Assembly (NCBI RefSeq): GCF_000002075.1
Contig: NW_004797652.1
Span: 126,490-190,489, forward strand
DNA length: 64,000 bases
Direction: 5' to 3'
DNA from: Aplysia californica
Lineage: Eukaryota; Mollusca; Gastropoda; Aplysiida; Aplysiidae
Shown here: one piece after another, positions 47,735 to 61,069 of the stretch
How positions within the stretch are numbered: position 1 is the first letter of the stretch
How the letters are laid out: every line of letters begins with the position of its first letter
The notes under the pieces: generated by a model
What the model saw: only the letters and a program-made list of their open reading frames with translations
Told to the model about the DNA's origin: nothing
Databases searched by the model: none
Program-made: the position numbers and the translations under genes

Positions 47735-49502
47735 TGTTCGTGTATGTGTTGTGGGAGAGAACTTTTGTGAAAATATGAATTTTGAGGGACTTACCCGAAT
47801 GTTGCTAGATTCTTTTCGTATTTTCACCAATGATAGGTTCTCTTTCTTTACTGACCCTCTGTTCCTCCTTGCTGTAATCGCCACACTTCACAGGACAGAC
47901 CATTTAACTCACTTTGGCGGAGCGGCAGAATATCGGGCTCGCCGGATGTTTCACTTAAGAGCTGTTAAGTGTGTCAGTCGAGGAGTACAAACGGGACATT
48001 GTATAGTTGCAGACATGATGTAAATTGGCAGACCAGCAGTTATATTTAAGAAAGAAAGCTTGGCGCTTTTAGCGATGTCACAATAATAAAAGTATAGTTC
48101 TGCTGTCAACGAAGTGCACCCGGGGTTTAGAATTACACTTTCCAGACTAATTTTAACAGTGTCTGAAGTCCGTCACGCTCTGAGCATTTTCACTGCTTTT
48201 CGAATTCATGCTGTTTCGAAAAGTCGGCTCGTGTTTTTCAGTAGGCAACGCTCCCACCAGGCCCAAACGCAAGGCGTTTCCTAGTCTGCTGGTGTGGAAA
48301 AACTATCAAATGTGTATCGCATTAAGGCGCCCGCACCTTCACACCTCTGCCTCCTTCCCACCCCCCTTCCTCCCCTTTCTTACCCCTCTCCCATCCTCCA
48401 GCTTGAAATGTTCATCGCTTGAATTTTCCACTTTCCTCTTGTGAGTCAATCCGAGAACCGTTTAGCATCGCCTTATAAGACAATGCATGTACATTTTCTT
48501 TGACGTTCTTGTATTCGTATGGTTTCGTTCAAGTGCTTTTAATAAAAAGTAAATGTCTTTTTTTTAACTCTAAAAATTATTATTTTTTGCAAGCGTGAAG
48601 CTCAAATACCGTCTACTTTTTCTTTTGTGCTTTTAGAAAAGCTTTCCGATTCAATACCGTTCAATGATAAGCACTGTGAGTTTAGAAATGCTGCTAAGTA
48701 TACGACAAGAATTAACAGACTTGCTGTTGCTGCAGTTACTTTAAATGTACGCGATGTCTATGCCCATGACAGCAGGAGTTCTCACCGCGTACTTCTCCAC
48801 ATGTGGAAGACTTTTTCGTTTCTAGCTCTCTCCCTCTTTTTTTTTGCGCGAATCTCACCCGGTAACCCAGCTAGCTTTATAACATCTATGTGGCGGCAAG
48901 TTCTGATTTCTTTGTCTGAAAACGGGGCCCAGCCCTTGCGGCAGGCGCCTGCTCTCGTAGAGCGCCAGTGTTTGACCAGATAGATGCTTAGCTGAGAGGA
49001 GATAAACATCTCCTCTCATAACACGGCGTTCGGCTTGCCTGCTGACTGGGGCAGGGAGAATCGCCGCTTTACCCTCGCCTGGGTGCTTTGATACTCTAGT
49101 TTTCTATACGGTGGATTATCCTTCAGTTGAGTTTAGAGAGTATTGCTGTTGCTCCGTGTGGATCACTAATGGTGCATCCAACCAGTTAATTACGGGTTGT
49201 GACTGACCACCCCCTTAGCACCGTTAGAAAATACTTTCAATTTTTTTGTTGGATACGGAATCCTTTCATCGTTTGCTTTTGTGAATGTTCTCAATTGGAT
49301 ACTGATTTCAAAGTGGGCAATAGAGGCTGCTGGAATGTGCTAACGTTCAACTTATTCTATTAAAAGTGTTAATGTGCTTTGTGGTAATCTAGTAATTCCC
49401 TTATAATGTGAATGAATTTCGTGTTTGAAAATATGACAAGCCAGGTAACTAGTGCCAGTCCATCTGTTGGACCGTGTTTGCTTTATGTGTCCCTAACATG
49501 AG

Positions 49503-49627
49503 ATGATGATGAAAAAGATTACGAAGTGGCTAAAACAAAGGCGTGGTTCATCTTCTTCATATCAACCTGGTGGTGATTTTCAATTGGCATGGGTCACTGT
49601 ACACAGGCAAAGGAAGCCGCGGACTAG
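49503..49627 (+). CDS. Candidate alternative first exon of SRPK (short isoform)
   Basis: ATG at 49,503 (three Met codons in a row; in-frame TAA 9 bp upstream) opens 41 codons: MMMKKITKWLKQRRGSSSSY, then QPGGDFQLAWVTVHRQRKPR and T. Two further bases, AG, precede a near-consensus donor CTAG|GTATGT at 49,628. The exit phase (2) is exactly that of SRPK exon 2, so it can join the exon at 60,057 to read ...RQRKPRTR-STDPKK. The encoded segment is basic like the exon 1-2 product, and it lies on the right strand inside the SRPK intron. Alternative N-termini are known for vertebrate SRPKs. It could still be chance: the phase alone matches one time in three. No promoter was identified. Confidence 0.4.
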
Positions 49628-49782
49628 GTATGTTTTGTGCTTGGTTGATTGTCATCGAGCTGGCAAGGGGTTGTGTGCGCTTTTGATGTCCATTTTTAAA
49701 CTCCTGTGCATTTATCTGAACGGGGCTTATGCCGATATATGTTGTTGTTGAATTTATATCGGCCTGCCACACACCAACTGTA

Positions 49783-49975
49783 GTTCGTGGGTGGTTGGCG
49801 GGTGCTCTGGTGTGGTTTGCTTCTTCTTTCCTATGAAACGTCTATCGTCCTTATCTCCCCCTTCTTCTTTTTTTATGTTTGTTACTCTCATGTAACACCT
49901 CTAAATATCTTCTGGCGCTCCAATGACCTTATGCAGTTGCGAGCGCCGTAAAACCTCCACTAAAAATTGTAGTTC
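49783..49975 (+). repeat. Short repeat family B, copy 2
   Basis: GTTCGTGGGTGGTTGGCGGG ... TGTTACTCTCATGTAACACC ... then the family A-type tail ATGACCTTATGCAGTTGCGA. This copy links family B bodies with the exact tail version of SINE A and the LINE at 1-1655. Confidence 0.85.
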
Positions 49976-50095
49976 TCTTGTACCCAAGTCTGTGGTTAAA
50001 ATGGTAGGCATTTCGCCGTGAGTTAGATTTCCCATTAGTGTGATTTGTTTTATGGAGTATCTCTGTTTTTAAAAATAAAATTCAGATGCTATATT

Positions 50096-50178
50096 TCTTC
50101 TCAGTCTGGGTTGACCCTGACAGGCAGAGCCGAAGCAGTACCGTAGTACGGTTTTACTTGTGTCGATGGGAATGTAAA
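50096..50178 (+). repeat. SINE family D fragment
   Basis: TCTGGGTTGACCCTGACAGG then CAGAGCCGAAGC and TGTCGATGGGAATGTAAAAC parallel the body and tail of the SINE at 29,148. Confidence 0.5.
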
Positions 50179-50179
50179 A

Positions 50180-53100
50180 CTTTTACAATCGTTGCCATCA
50201 ACCATGACTATTTTTCATTTCCTGTTGAAATAGTCTCTCTTGTCTTCGCAAAAGGATATATACGCTGTTCAGTTGTTTTTATAAACTTGCAGCTTTAAAA
50301 AACTCATTGTTTTCTCACGCTTTGCTTTGCTAAATGATTTCCCGCAGGCAGACAGTTGTAGCTTAAGTAGTGCTAGTACATTATCTATTTAAAGACTGCG
50401 AATATTTTCTCTTACTTTTCGCCTGGTGATGATTATGTCCTGCTTTTGATGGTTCACTTGTTGTGCATGCATTTACAAATCGCCATGTCGTATCATCTTT
50501 TTTTTTGGTCTACACTACGTTTACTCGTTCTTTGTCGACGTTCTCTTTATTTCGGGACCCCTCCCCCCTCCACCACTCCAAACCTTTTTTTTTGCTGTGG
50601 CAAGAGGGAATATATAAATGCGTTCACGTCCTGATGTCTGTCTCAACTGTTTCATTTTGAAGATGTGGGTTTTCTTTTAATTCTTTTCGTGCTTTGTGAT
50701 GCTCTCGGAAATACGTGGTGGTAGCTCCGCTCGCTGCTCTTATATCAGAAATCGATAATGGAAATTTTGTGCCGTAAAGTCTTAAAGGTCCTAACATATT
50801 TTTCTGTGTTGGAAGCAGAAGCTACACTCGGTGTCGGCTTAGTAGTAGGACCTTAAAAAAAAGCACAAAAACCTTAAAAACCCCACTACCCCACCAACAA
50901 ATTTAAAATAACCAAACATGTATATTTGGTTGTTCTTCCCTTCTTTTCCCCCAATAAAAGATATGTCATGATGGGAAGTTCCGGTTATTGGAATTGTGAC
51001 TACTTGCCCCTCCCTTAGGTAGCTCTATCAGTTTGCGTGTCTGAACATTCGTATGCCATTGTCAGGCCGTAACCCTATCACTGACAAGGCCGATACTAGA
51101 GTTATGGAGCAGGTCTAGAAGTAAAATATTGTCCTGCCTTGCGTAATTCTGTTAAAAACATAAACATTCAGTTAGTTTTGTTTTATTTAAGAAGCTTGGT
51201 GATGTCCCCCCCCCCTCTCTCATGCATACACACTCACACATTCACACACACACATACACACACACAACTGACAGCCCAATTATCACTAACATTTTAGACT
51301 CCACAGCGTCGGGGAATGGGCCTGACCTCCCGAAGACGACGATCTTGTTCGGAAGACACAACTCTGCCCTCATAACTCTGACTCGTAGAAGTATTTTTTG
51401 CCCCTCAGCAACTCGACCAAGGTGGATTGATGGACAAAGCGAAAGTAGTTTGCTTACCGGTAGTGACTTCGTAAAGGTTATCTATAACTGCTCAAATAAG
51501 ACAAGGACATGAAAATCCGACCAGATGGGTAGCCTATATTATAAAGTAAGAGGGGAAGAGTCAGGGAGTGGGATGTTGGTGGGGGTAAGGGGTCTGTGAG
51601 GGTTGGGGTTTTTGTTTTGTTTTTAAAGGGGGTGGGGGTGGTATAGTATAAAGGGTATGAATGAGGGACTCGATGGGTATATGAAACAGTGTAAATGTAG
51701 GTGACTAGCGTGGGAAAAGCTCTTTGCCAATATTCAAGAACCCCCCCCCCAAAAAAAAACAACAACACACAAAACAAAACAAAACAAAACAAAACAACAA
51801 CAACAAAACAACAGCAACAACAACAAAACAAACAACAACAACAAAACAAACAACAACAACAAAACAAACAACAACAACAAAACAAACAACAACAACAACC
51901 CCCCCCCCCCTAAAAAAAACCCAAAACCCAACCCCAGCAACAAAGCTCAAAGCGAAGAAGAATGAGCTTTTACGCCAGTTAAAAAAAGAACTGTCATTAT
52001 GAACATCGAGATTCTTGTAACGCAGCAATGCGCTTCCACACCCAGGCCTACTCATTAGTTCTTCCTCAAATTTGGAAGATAAGGGGTTAATAACCAGTAG
52101 GCGTTTTCTGGGTCCAAAAAGGGCCTTGTGTTCTTGTTCCTCTCTTTATCCCCGAAATGCGGGCAAATCCCCCATGTCATTCACTGACCTTGGTAATCGA
52201 TCGTAATTTGGTGTTGCTAGTATTGTTACAAGTGGTTCCACTCTTTTTTAAAGGGATGTCAGCAGTGTAGTGTATTTAAGTCTTTGTGTTATGATTAAGG
52301 CAGGAACTATTTGTGGTTTATTTCGTTCTGTGTCCCAATTTGGTACCGGTTATTTGTTTGTTGGCGTAAATAATGTGTGAACATGGTAGTAATGGTTATG
52401 CTTCAAGGCTGATACAGGTGGTATATTAAAAGTGCACCAAAATACACCTTGTTTAGATCACTGCCACCCAAAAACGTCTTTTGGTCTCAAAACACTTTCT
52501 ACTAGGTTTTTGGTCTGTGGGCAGGTGACGGCAGGTATTCGTTTTAGCATATTTTTTTTTCTTGTCTTCAACGGAGAACGCCTATCTGTGGTGTATTGGA
52601 ATTTTACTTTTTGTTTTCTCCTCCCTTTCGCCAGTACTCTTTATCTTTCTTCGAGTTGCCAACACTATGTGGGTGCATTGTGAACCCAAGAAGCTGCAGT
52701 CGCCATCGTGGAATGGCATATTGCTCTCATCATGACGTCATAGTATTGACGTAGCCTTCACTTCTGGTCCTCATTTCTTGTCGATTTGCTCTTCGACGCC
52801 AGGCGTTTTCCTCCCTGTGGAGGATTGTTTATTTTCTCTCAGCAAACATTAATTACTACTACAGGGGCGCCGGCTGTCTGCCCAAAGACTTTCCCTAGTA
52901 CTGGCATAGTCTTAGGGAAACAACCGTCAAATCATTCTGGCACCTTGTCAGAGTCAGGTTTTGGTCTTTTAGGTGCGTAATGATCATTAAAGCATGCTAT
53001 TTGTTTTTGTCTCGGTGCTGCTAATTGAGACCTCGGTAATATAACTTGCTCTATTTGGTAATCAACGGGTCTGATTGGTTTGCATTGTCAAGTGCTGAAT

Positions 53101-54519
53101 TCGTTGACATTGGAAACTAAATTCGTCAACGTGTTAACTCTCAGAAGGCATATTGGGTCGTCGGAGGGAGCTACTAGTGCTACTAGTTCGGTAGTGAGAA
53201 GGAGAAAACTCTTAATTTTATATCTAGCACTTTAACAGCCCTCGGCTTTAATGTCGATATGGCGTGGGTGAGGCTGGAAATCTCAACCGTTTTTGATATA
53301 TCAGTTCGAATGTATACCCCCTTGTCCGGACTCGAGATGTAGCTCATTGATTTTTCGTATGAACGCCCAGACAGAGACTCGCGCATTGACTTGTTCTTCC
53401 CCTGGAACTCTGCTATATCCAGTGCCTCTCGCTCTCCCCTCGTCTTTGCCTCTCCTATCCACACCCCACGAGTGAATTATATAATTTGGTATGTAAATTT
53501 GAGAAACGTCGCCAACCTGCAGTGATGCAGACGGATATATAACCTACTCATTCCTATCAGCGTTTGCATGGAGTGAACTGCCAGCGTTTGAACTCACACC
53601 ATTCACACTGAATTACTACGTACGTTTCTGAAAATTAACGCGGTGCTTAGTTCCATTCGTTTGTGCGTAAAAGAACGTGGATAAATTTATTTTTTTGGAG
53701 TACACCCTGTTCCCGTTGAGGAGTCCTTTCTATCCCCGTTGATGAACTGTCTCTTACGTCATCGTGAGAATTTCTCTGACACACCTCCTCTTCCTCCAAC
53801 CCTTCCACCCGGTTTCGCCTTCCCGGGCAGCACCCCATCTTAAACACTTGCTGTAAGACTCGGCGCTTCCCGTTGTTGGACATCGCTGCTGGTGGTGAGC
53901 GTGCGCGTGTGTTGAGTGAGTGCTGCGAGAGGGGGCAGACATCGATTATATGGAAAGTTTGCTGCGTCTCTTATGCCGACAGTGGGACATGAGCTGCCCA
54001 GAGCTAGGCCACTTTGCCTGATCTCTGCTGTGTTTCTGTGTGTGCTCCGTGTCTAAAACTCGACTCCGTCTGCTATTACTTTGAATTAATCAAGACCGTT
54101 TATCGGATTGTCACATATTTCAAACGTAAACTCCGAGAATGATTTCTTTATTTGGTGTGGGCGGCCGGCTCTGCAGTCAAGGCTGTGTTATTGTTGGGTG
54201 GTTTAGTATGCCGTCTTATGTTCGACAACGATACCGGTAACAAGTGCATATTCTTTTAGCCTCCATAATTGATCACCATACGATCTCGGACTATATTTGC
54301 ATTGGGAAATACATTTGTGGTGACGCGTTTGCGCCATTGCACTCAGTACTGTTCTATGATTTTTTGATTGCATGCTGCAGGATTTGGAGGTGAAAACAGC
54401 ACGGAGATAATTGTTTTTTGCTATGTTTTGTTTTGTTTCCCTAATCTTCGTACGGCCAGAAGCTAGTTTGGAGTTGTTGCTGTCCATGATAAAGTTAGTT
54501 TATTTCATGGTCTAGGCTG
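50180..54519. other. SRPK intron, including possible 5' UTR/promoter of the 54,520 exon
   Basis: Simple repeats lie at 51,222-51,268 (CA) and 51,745-51,910 (AAC/AAAAC). The region 53.1-54.5 kb is mixed-composition, non-repetitive and relatively G/C-rich, as expected for a promoter/5' UTR, but no clear core element was recognised. An acceptor-like CTTCGTACGGCCAG lies at about 54,460. Confidence 0.4.
51745..51910. repeat. AAC/AAAAC-type simple repeat
   Basis: A C9-A9 junction, then AAAAC and AAC units in a higher-order 21-bp pattern, ending in a C12 run. Confidence 0.95.
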
Positions 54520-55914
54520 ATGCCGGCACAACAAGGTAGTTCGTCTACAATCCCAGCTGTGCCAAACCGCGGCACGGGGCACTCGCTCGTGGAAATGGTA
54601 GTCATTGCTGTCTCTGGACAGTCTGCAACACAAGACACCGGGGGCAGCGGTAACCAGCAGAACGCTGCAAGTACTAATACACATACTAATACTAATGTTA
54701 ACACCATGGGGAGTGATAATGTCCCTATCACCTGCCCGTTGGCCATTGAAGAGGTCAGCGACAACATCACCAGTGTCTGCCCCGAAAATACGGCTGTTAT
54801 TAGTCAGCAAATGCAGTCAAATGGTGTGGCGAGTGTCGTGGATCAACCTGATGCAGACAACAACGTGCTTTCAGATTCGTATGATCTCCCGAGACAGCTT
54901 ACGTGGAACATCAGGTGCTGTGCTGACCAGGAGTATGCTGCTGCAACTACTGACGCAGTGGTCAACGATCGTGGCCCCAGCACTTGCACATCATTGGACA
55001 TGTTCGTTTCCAGCCAGCCCGTTCGGCTTAGTGAAGAGGTGGCCATGGGTATGCTGAATGTAGACATGGACAATAATCTGCTCACAGGGGAATGTGGGTC
55101 TTCTCTGGTACCTGTCTCTGTCAGTCATCGCGTGGCTGAACACGTACCTCATGTGCCCACTGCCGGCTCTGAATTGCTGGCTAGTTCCGACACTGAATCT
55201 TCTCGAAATGACACAGAGCGTTCGCATTTGGACACAGAGTATTCTCAAATTGAGACTGAGCATTCTCAGGCTGACACGGAGTCATCTCAGATTGACACAG
55301 AATCCTCTCAGATTGAGTCTTTTCAGGTAGACAAGCGATCTTTTCACATCTCCACGGGGGCTTCAGATGTTGATCCGGAACTTTCTCAGATTGACTCCAA
55401 CGTGAGCGATATATCTGATCTGATCATGCCGGAGGTAGATAGTTGGGAAGTGGGGTACTCACAAGTGGAAACAGCTGTACTGACTAACGCTAATGTCAAG
55501 ATCCCTGAACCTTCTGATAGATCGGCGTCCTCTCAGCCGAATGCTGTTTTCGTTGGTGCTTCTTCAAGTTTGCCAAAGCATGATAAGATGAGTGATCTGA
55601 TGGTTAGTGAAGCTTCAGACCATTGCACGTCAGACCTTGTGTCCAGAAGTGAGCTTGGCTATTCTAATATGATACAGTGGGAGTCCTCTAGATGCTCGCC
55701 ATCAAGTGATGCTGCCACTAGTTTCTCCGAACATGATTTTTTCCCAGACATTTCCGCCAGTGATATCCCGGACTGCCCTTCTTCTTGCGTTTCGACAGAA
55801 GAACAAGCCGACCAAGGCACAAGTCTTGATAAAAGCGCCTGTTCTGCTCCCAAGGAGACTAGTTGTTCACCACCAATGTACGCACTTTTGTTTTTGTACG
55901 CTTCTGATACATAA
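54520..55914 (+). CDS. Ser/Asp-rich SQ-cluster exon; candidate long alternative first exon of SRPK
   Basis: Longest host-like frame in the window: ATG 54,520, TAA at 55,912, 464 codons. The product is acidic, Ser/Thr/Asp-rich and probably disordered, with no membrane segment. Residues 223-264 are six tandem heptads of the form xDTExSQ (55,186-55,311). The protein has nine SQ dipeptides, five of them between residues 242 and about 291. Near the end, the codons PP-AT|GTACGC (donor at 55,878) leave phase 2, the same as SRPK exon 2. Splicing there would give 452 residues, then Met and STDPKK of the kinase exon at 60,057. Same strand and position inside the SRPK intron support an N-terminally extended SRPK; the long SRPK1a form with an N-terminal insert is a vertebrate parallel. 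The donor is mediocre. The alternative is an intronless nested gene. No domain was recognised. Confidence 0.6.
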   Translation: MPAQQGSSSTIPAVPNRGTGHSLVEMVVIAVSGQSATQDTGGSGNQQNAASTNTHTNTNVNTMGSDNVPITCPLAIEEVSDNITSVCPENTAVISQQMQSNGVASVVDQPDADNNVLSDSYDLPRQLTWNIRCCADQEYAAATTDAVVNDRGPSTCTSLDMFVSSQPVRLSEEVAMGMLNVDMDNNLLTGECGSSLVPVSVSHRVAEHVPHVPTAGSELLASSDTESSRNDTERSHLDTEYSQIETEHSQADTESSQIDTESSQIESFQVDKRSFHISTGASDVDPELSQIDSNVSDISDLIMPEVDSWEVGYSQVETAVLTNANVKIPEPSDRSASSQPNAVFVGASSSLPKHDKMSDLMVSEASDHCTSDLVSRSELGYSNMIQWESSRCSPSSDAATSFSEHDFFPDISASDIPDCPSSCVSTEEQADQGTSLDKSACSAPKETSCSPPMYALLFLYASDT

Positions 55915-57830
55915 TATTATTATGTAGTACTTGTGCACTATTTTTTACTTCGGTATATACTGTCAGCAACTGTGTTTGTTTATCCGTACTCTGTTTGTCT
56001 GTCTTCTTTCCACTCACGCGTCTTATCAATGGAGCTATATCAGATATCAGCGTGTTTGTTTGTTGCTTTAGTTTTGCCTTTGTCGTCGGTTTCGGGGTCT
56101 CTCATGGTATCTGGCCTTGGTGTTCGATTGACTTGCTGACCGATTTACTTTTTCAGAGCTCTGAGAATGTTTTTTTCCTTTTATATCTAGATCACCTTAC
56201 TTGTTTTCCCCTCTGTTCAACATCACTGTTCCCGTGCATGTTCACTTGTATTTGCTGTCGCATTGTTTCTGGTGAAACCCAGCTTTGTTTATTGTTTGTA
56301 CGTTAGAGATCTCATATATGATATGATGTAAACCCTCTGCGCAAAAACAGCTCGTGTCACCCCGACTACTGTAAACAAGGGTTATACACTTGCGCTTTTA
56401 TTTTTGTCCTCTTTTGGAGGTACATTGTATTATTTTTGGCCGAGGATACGTTGTTCTCATGTCATCAGTGCAATGGTCAATGTCGATGTTTTACGTGTCT
56501 GTACGATGCATAACAAGCTGGCAGGTGGTTTAGGGACGCTACTGTTAGGTTCTATTCAGGTTCTATTCTTTCCCCCCACTTTTGTTTTTATCTTGCCTTT
56601 TCCATTGCTTGAATACTTGTTATCGTATCGGTATGTTTCTTTGCACTCACTCTGTTCAACCACAACTGGTGAGTTCTACTTTGATGAAGTCAAAAGCGAT
56701 ATCATTAAACCAAGTCTAATGGATAATCTTGTTTTTCTGAAAATTTGCTCGAGTGTAGGGGCAGAGTGCGCGAAGGAGGTTATTCGTCCTCGCGAGCTGC
56801 GATAAATGTTTATACAATGCTGAACGGTCTCCTGCTGCTTGGCATGTAAGCTCGTCAGTGGTTGCTTTCGTCAGTGGTTGCTTTCGTCGTGGTTAATAAC
56901 CCGTGCTTATTTGCTACCCTTACAATTCGGGTTCACCGTTGCTACACGCACCATTCCTATTCAATGAAGCAAACGCGGTGTGTGTACGCGTTTCACATGC
57001 AAATTGCACAAACAGTGTGTCTTGCATTTGATGTTGATAATGAATACGGACTGAGAACGGTTGTGTATTGGTGCCGATTTGTATCTTAAACTGAAGCACC
57101 TCACTGGATGTCACACTCGTCTCTTGACGCTGATTTTTACAACTAGCGTGAATAGAAGTTTGAGTCTGTTCTTAAAAGAGATAGACGACGGGTTTCGAGG
57201 GGGGACGAATACCACAATGTTATCGATGGCATTACTCGCTGAAGAGTGTAAGAGAGGCAATGGTGATTGGGTGTGCGAATGAATTTGGGAGGGGAGGGGG
57301 TAAGGGACATTGGAGGTCTGAGGCTGATCAGCTTGTACCAACTCGTTGAAGGAATAGTGTAGAGAGTTTGTGTGTGTGCTCTTGAGTGGAATCATGCGAA
57401 CCAGAATTAGTCTGGAGGAAAATGTCCATTGGTTTTTTTCGTGCATTCCAACGACTCTTGATTCGTGAGGAGTATCTCAACTTTTGGTTTGATCAGTACG
57501 TTTCCTCTGTATTAGCTTCAGTTGTGCGCTTATGTTATTGTTTTGGTGTGTCCCTGGGTGAACGGAGGAACAGAGCTTCAAATCTTTAGTTTTATTGTCA
57601 TGTGTTTGTTATGTAAATTGCATTTTTAAAGAATGTTTAATCTGTGTTATCTGTTTCGTCGCCAGTGTTGTTAAAATGCATTTCTTATGTAGCCAATTCA
57701 TCAACTCATAAGATAATTATTAGCTCGATTTCATGCACCAGTTTAGAAGAAACTTGCCCACCCGCCCGTTTCCATATCGAGGGTTGTTTGCACACAACCT
57801 AATAAATGTGCCTGGTTAAAGATTGGCTTC
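55915..57830. other. SRPK intron, no gene seen
   Basis: It is T-rich, with a small 16-bp tandem duplication (TCAGTGGTTGCTTTCG) at about 56,856-56,890. No supported frames. Confidence 0.5.
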
Positions 57831-57831
57831 T

Positions 57832-58012
57832 CGCGGGTGGTTGGCGGGTGCTCTGGTGTGGTTTGCTCGTTCTTTTCTATTAAACATCTATCGTCCTTAT
57901 TCTCTCCTCCCTTCTTTTTTGTGTATGTTGCTCTCTTGTAACACATCTATTCTTCGGCACTTATATGGACTTTTTGTGTTGCAAGTACCGAAAAACACTA
58001 ACAAAAAACTAA
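57832..58012 (+). repeat. Short repeat family B, copy 3
   Basis: CGGGTGGTTGGCGGGTGCTC ... TGCTCTCTTGTAACACATCT ... TTGTGTTGCAAGTACCG with an ACTAACAAAAAACT end. Confidence 0.85.
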
Positions 58013-59790
58013 GATTCGCTTCTCGCGAGTTCTCTTTTCGCGGTAGTCTGTTACCCCTGCCTCCGTCATCTGACTTTGTTCTGCCAATGTGAACAGGATT
58101 GTTTTGATGTTATTGGAGGGTTTTGCGAATATTTCCTATAATGTCAGTGCTGTCCAGTTGTTATTTCTATAAATTTGTTTTTGTTCATGAAACAGCGTGC
58201 TTTGTGATATCTAGATCGCAAATAAAAGAATAGTTGATATGCTTCTCGAAAACTATGAGTGCAGTTAAAACTAAAACATATTCTGTGATCTTATGCCACC
58301 TGCTGGTCGTGAGAACCATTGAATTCCATTTTCTAGACCAGTGACTTGTCGCTTGTCGTTGTGCCTGCTTATCTCGCAGCGCATTCAAATAACACAGAAT
58401 ATAATAGTCAGTGGTCGGAGACCACCGCTGTGTTGGCTTTAATTTATCCTTATCGTCTTATAAATAATTGTTCTTTCTTGCGCACCCCTTCCCTCCCAAA
58501 ACCCCAGTTCTTGTGGGACGAAGAACATCTTTCAAATTTAGAGCAAGTAGAGAAGTAACGTTCATTTTGCCCCATACTTTAAAAAAAAAAAGAAGAGATT
58601 TATCGATGTATGGCCACTTATGGAAAAGTTTCCCGAGTGCGACAGATGGATGAAGGCATGCATAAAACAAATTTTATACATCTGTTGAGGTCGATGTTCT
58701 GTCAACCCATTACAAACACCAAATGACATCATGTTGGAACATACTCTGTTGAATATTTATGAATAGATCAGATGATTGTCAGAAGATGGTTAAACAGCGA
58801 TAGGGGGTCACCCCCCCCCCCCCAAAAGAAAACTGTCAGCAAAATCAACAGCGAAAACAATAATAATCCCCAAACAAAACTAAGCCCCAAAACTGCGCTC
58901 CCTACGAACACACTCACCTTGCTCAAAGAAGAGCTAATGAAACCCGATGTTTTAACGTCGATCAAATTAAATGATGAACTCTTCCCTATACCATATATCC
59001 GCCACCCGATCAGTGTTCCTCTCTTTTCGTTCTTTAATTACAACCCCGTTTCCACCATCCAATTGGCGTAATTGTACAAAGTCCCTTTTCTTCGAGTATT
59101 GACGGCCTACAGCAAGTGGTTGTCGCGTGTCTTGCGAGCCGCGCCCAGAGGCAATAATTCCTCGCAGCGAAATCGTCCTTGGTTGATTTCTCCCACTGTG
59201 TGATATATGGGGAGTTCACTAGTTAAACCAACGACTCACCCTCCCACTCGTTGTGTGGTGTTGACATCGCCCCAGGCTCTGTAAGCTGATTGTCGCTGCC
59301 TCACGTCCTCTATACCCGCCCCCACCCCCCTCACACAAAACAGTAACCAAAAAAAAAAAAAAAACCCTCGTGATTTATTCTGTGGTTGTGGGCAAACTAG
59401 TTTGCAAGCTTCCTTTGTATGTTTGACGCACAATGAGTTCTAGGTGCTTTTTAATTGCTGGGAATAAAACGTACTGCGAGTACTGAGTACTGCGAAAGAT
59501 CGGCAGATATTTGAGTGTCTATGCTGCAGTACTTCTTACTATTATACTATCTTTGTTTATAACTTATTAATGTGACACATTATTATTGGGTTTTGGGTAG
59601 GTGGAGAAGGGGGTGATTGTCAAAATGTTTTTAAAAATGAGGGCATCATTTCTCTTTTCAACAATAGTGTTTTATGGAAAGAATTGCGACAACTGTGTTT
59701 ACTGTTGTGCATGAATGTCTTATTGATTTATTTTGACATAGAAAAACAGACCTGTTTGAAAATGCTCTCTGAGATAAGGGAATTTTCTAA
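58013..59790. other. SRPK intron, no gene seen
   Basis: C12-A4 and poly-A tracts lie at about 58,811 and 59,348. Nothing else was recognised. Confidence 0.5.
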
Positions 59791-59794
59791 ATCT

Positions 59795-59952
59795 TTTCTA
59801 TCAAACATCTTTCGCCCTTAAGCCTTATATCTCTTTCTTTTTTGTGTTTGCTACTCACTTGTAACACCTCTAATTTTTGGCTCTTATATGACCTTATTGT
59901 GTTGCAAGTGTGGTAAAACACTTACTAAAACCTAAAACTAAACTAAAATACA
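59795..59952 (+). repeat. Short repeat family B, copy 4 (5'-truncated)
   Basis: TCTATCAAACATCTTTCGCC ... CTCACTTGTAACACCTCTAA ... TATATGACCTTATTGTGTTG with an ACTAAAACCTAAAACT-type end. Confidence 0.8.
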
Positions 59953-59973
59953 TTCCATGACATAATTTTTTAG

Positions 59974-60279
<306 letters not shown>

Positions 60280-61069
60280 TGAGTATCTCTTCCACCCCCC
60301 CGGCGCCTCTCCTTCCCCCGTATGTATGTAAGTGCATGTACAAATGAGCACATATACAGTCAGTCAGTCATGTTTACTTGTCTGTGTCAGTTGGAGTTGG
60401 ATCAAAGCCTGCAAGCCTCATTCTATTGAAATTTTTTATTATTTACTGTAATTTGAGGACTAACGTCAATGGACTGCATGAACCACACCCGTGTACACAT
60501 ATTTGACATACATGTGCCAGTACACTCTTGTACACATATTTGGCGCATGTACCAATATTGTTTTTGTTTTTTGTATTATTTTCTTATGGCTCTTTTTCTG
60601 TCACTCCTGTCTCATCCTTCTTCATTACTATAAAGGGTTAATTATGTGGGCAAATTTTTTAACTGGATTCCCTGACATAGAGTCATCTTTTAAGTTGTGA
60701 AATTTTCATCCAGTATTTGTGTTTTCTCTTATAGTTATTGTTTATTTTTATCTTAGAATTTTAGATGATAAAGTGCAAATTCATGTTACCCACATTAACA
60801 TTATAATAAAATGTGCTGAACATTTCCAGAGGCTTAGTATGTGTGTTTTACTAATATCGATCAAAGTGCTTTTATTTGTTTTGGTGATTTATGCATGGAG
60901 TATTTTCACAACTGAAGTTGACACCTCATATTAATTTTATATTGCTTGGGTTTTGGATTACCTTCAAGTGGTGGCATATATTGTCACACCAGGTCAGCTT
61001 TCTGTCTGTTGGAAGTACTCTCTAGTCTGCAGTGTTGGTAATATCTAACTTACCTGGCTCAGATTCTTA

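Noticed and set aside
51478-52055. Low-complexity Val/Cys/Phe and Asn/Thr/Lys-rich frames
   Set aside because: They are translations of the AAC/AAAAC simple repeat on both strands.
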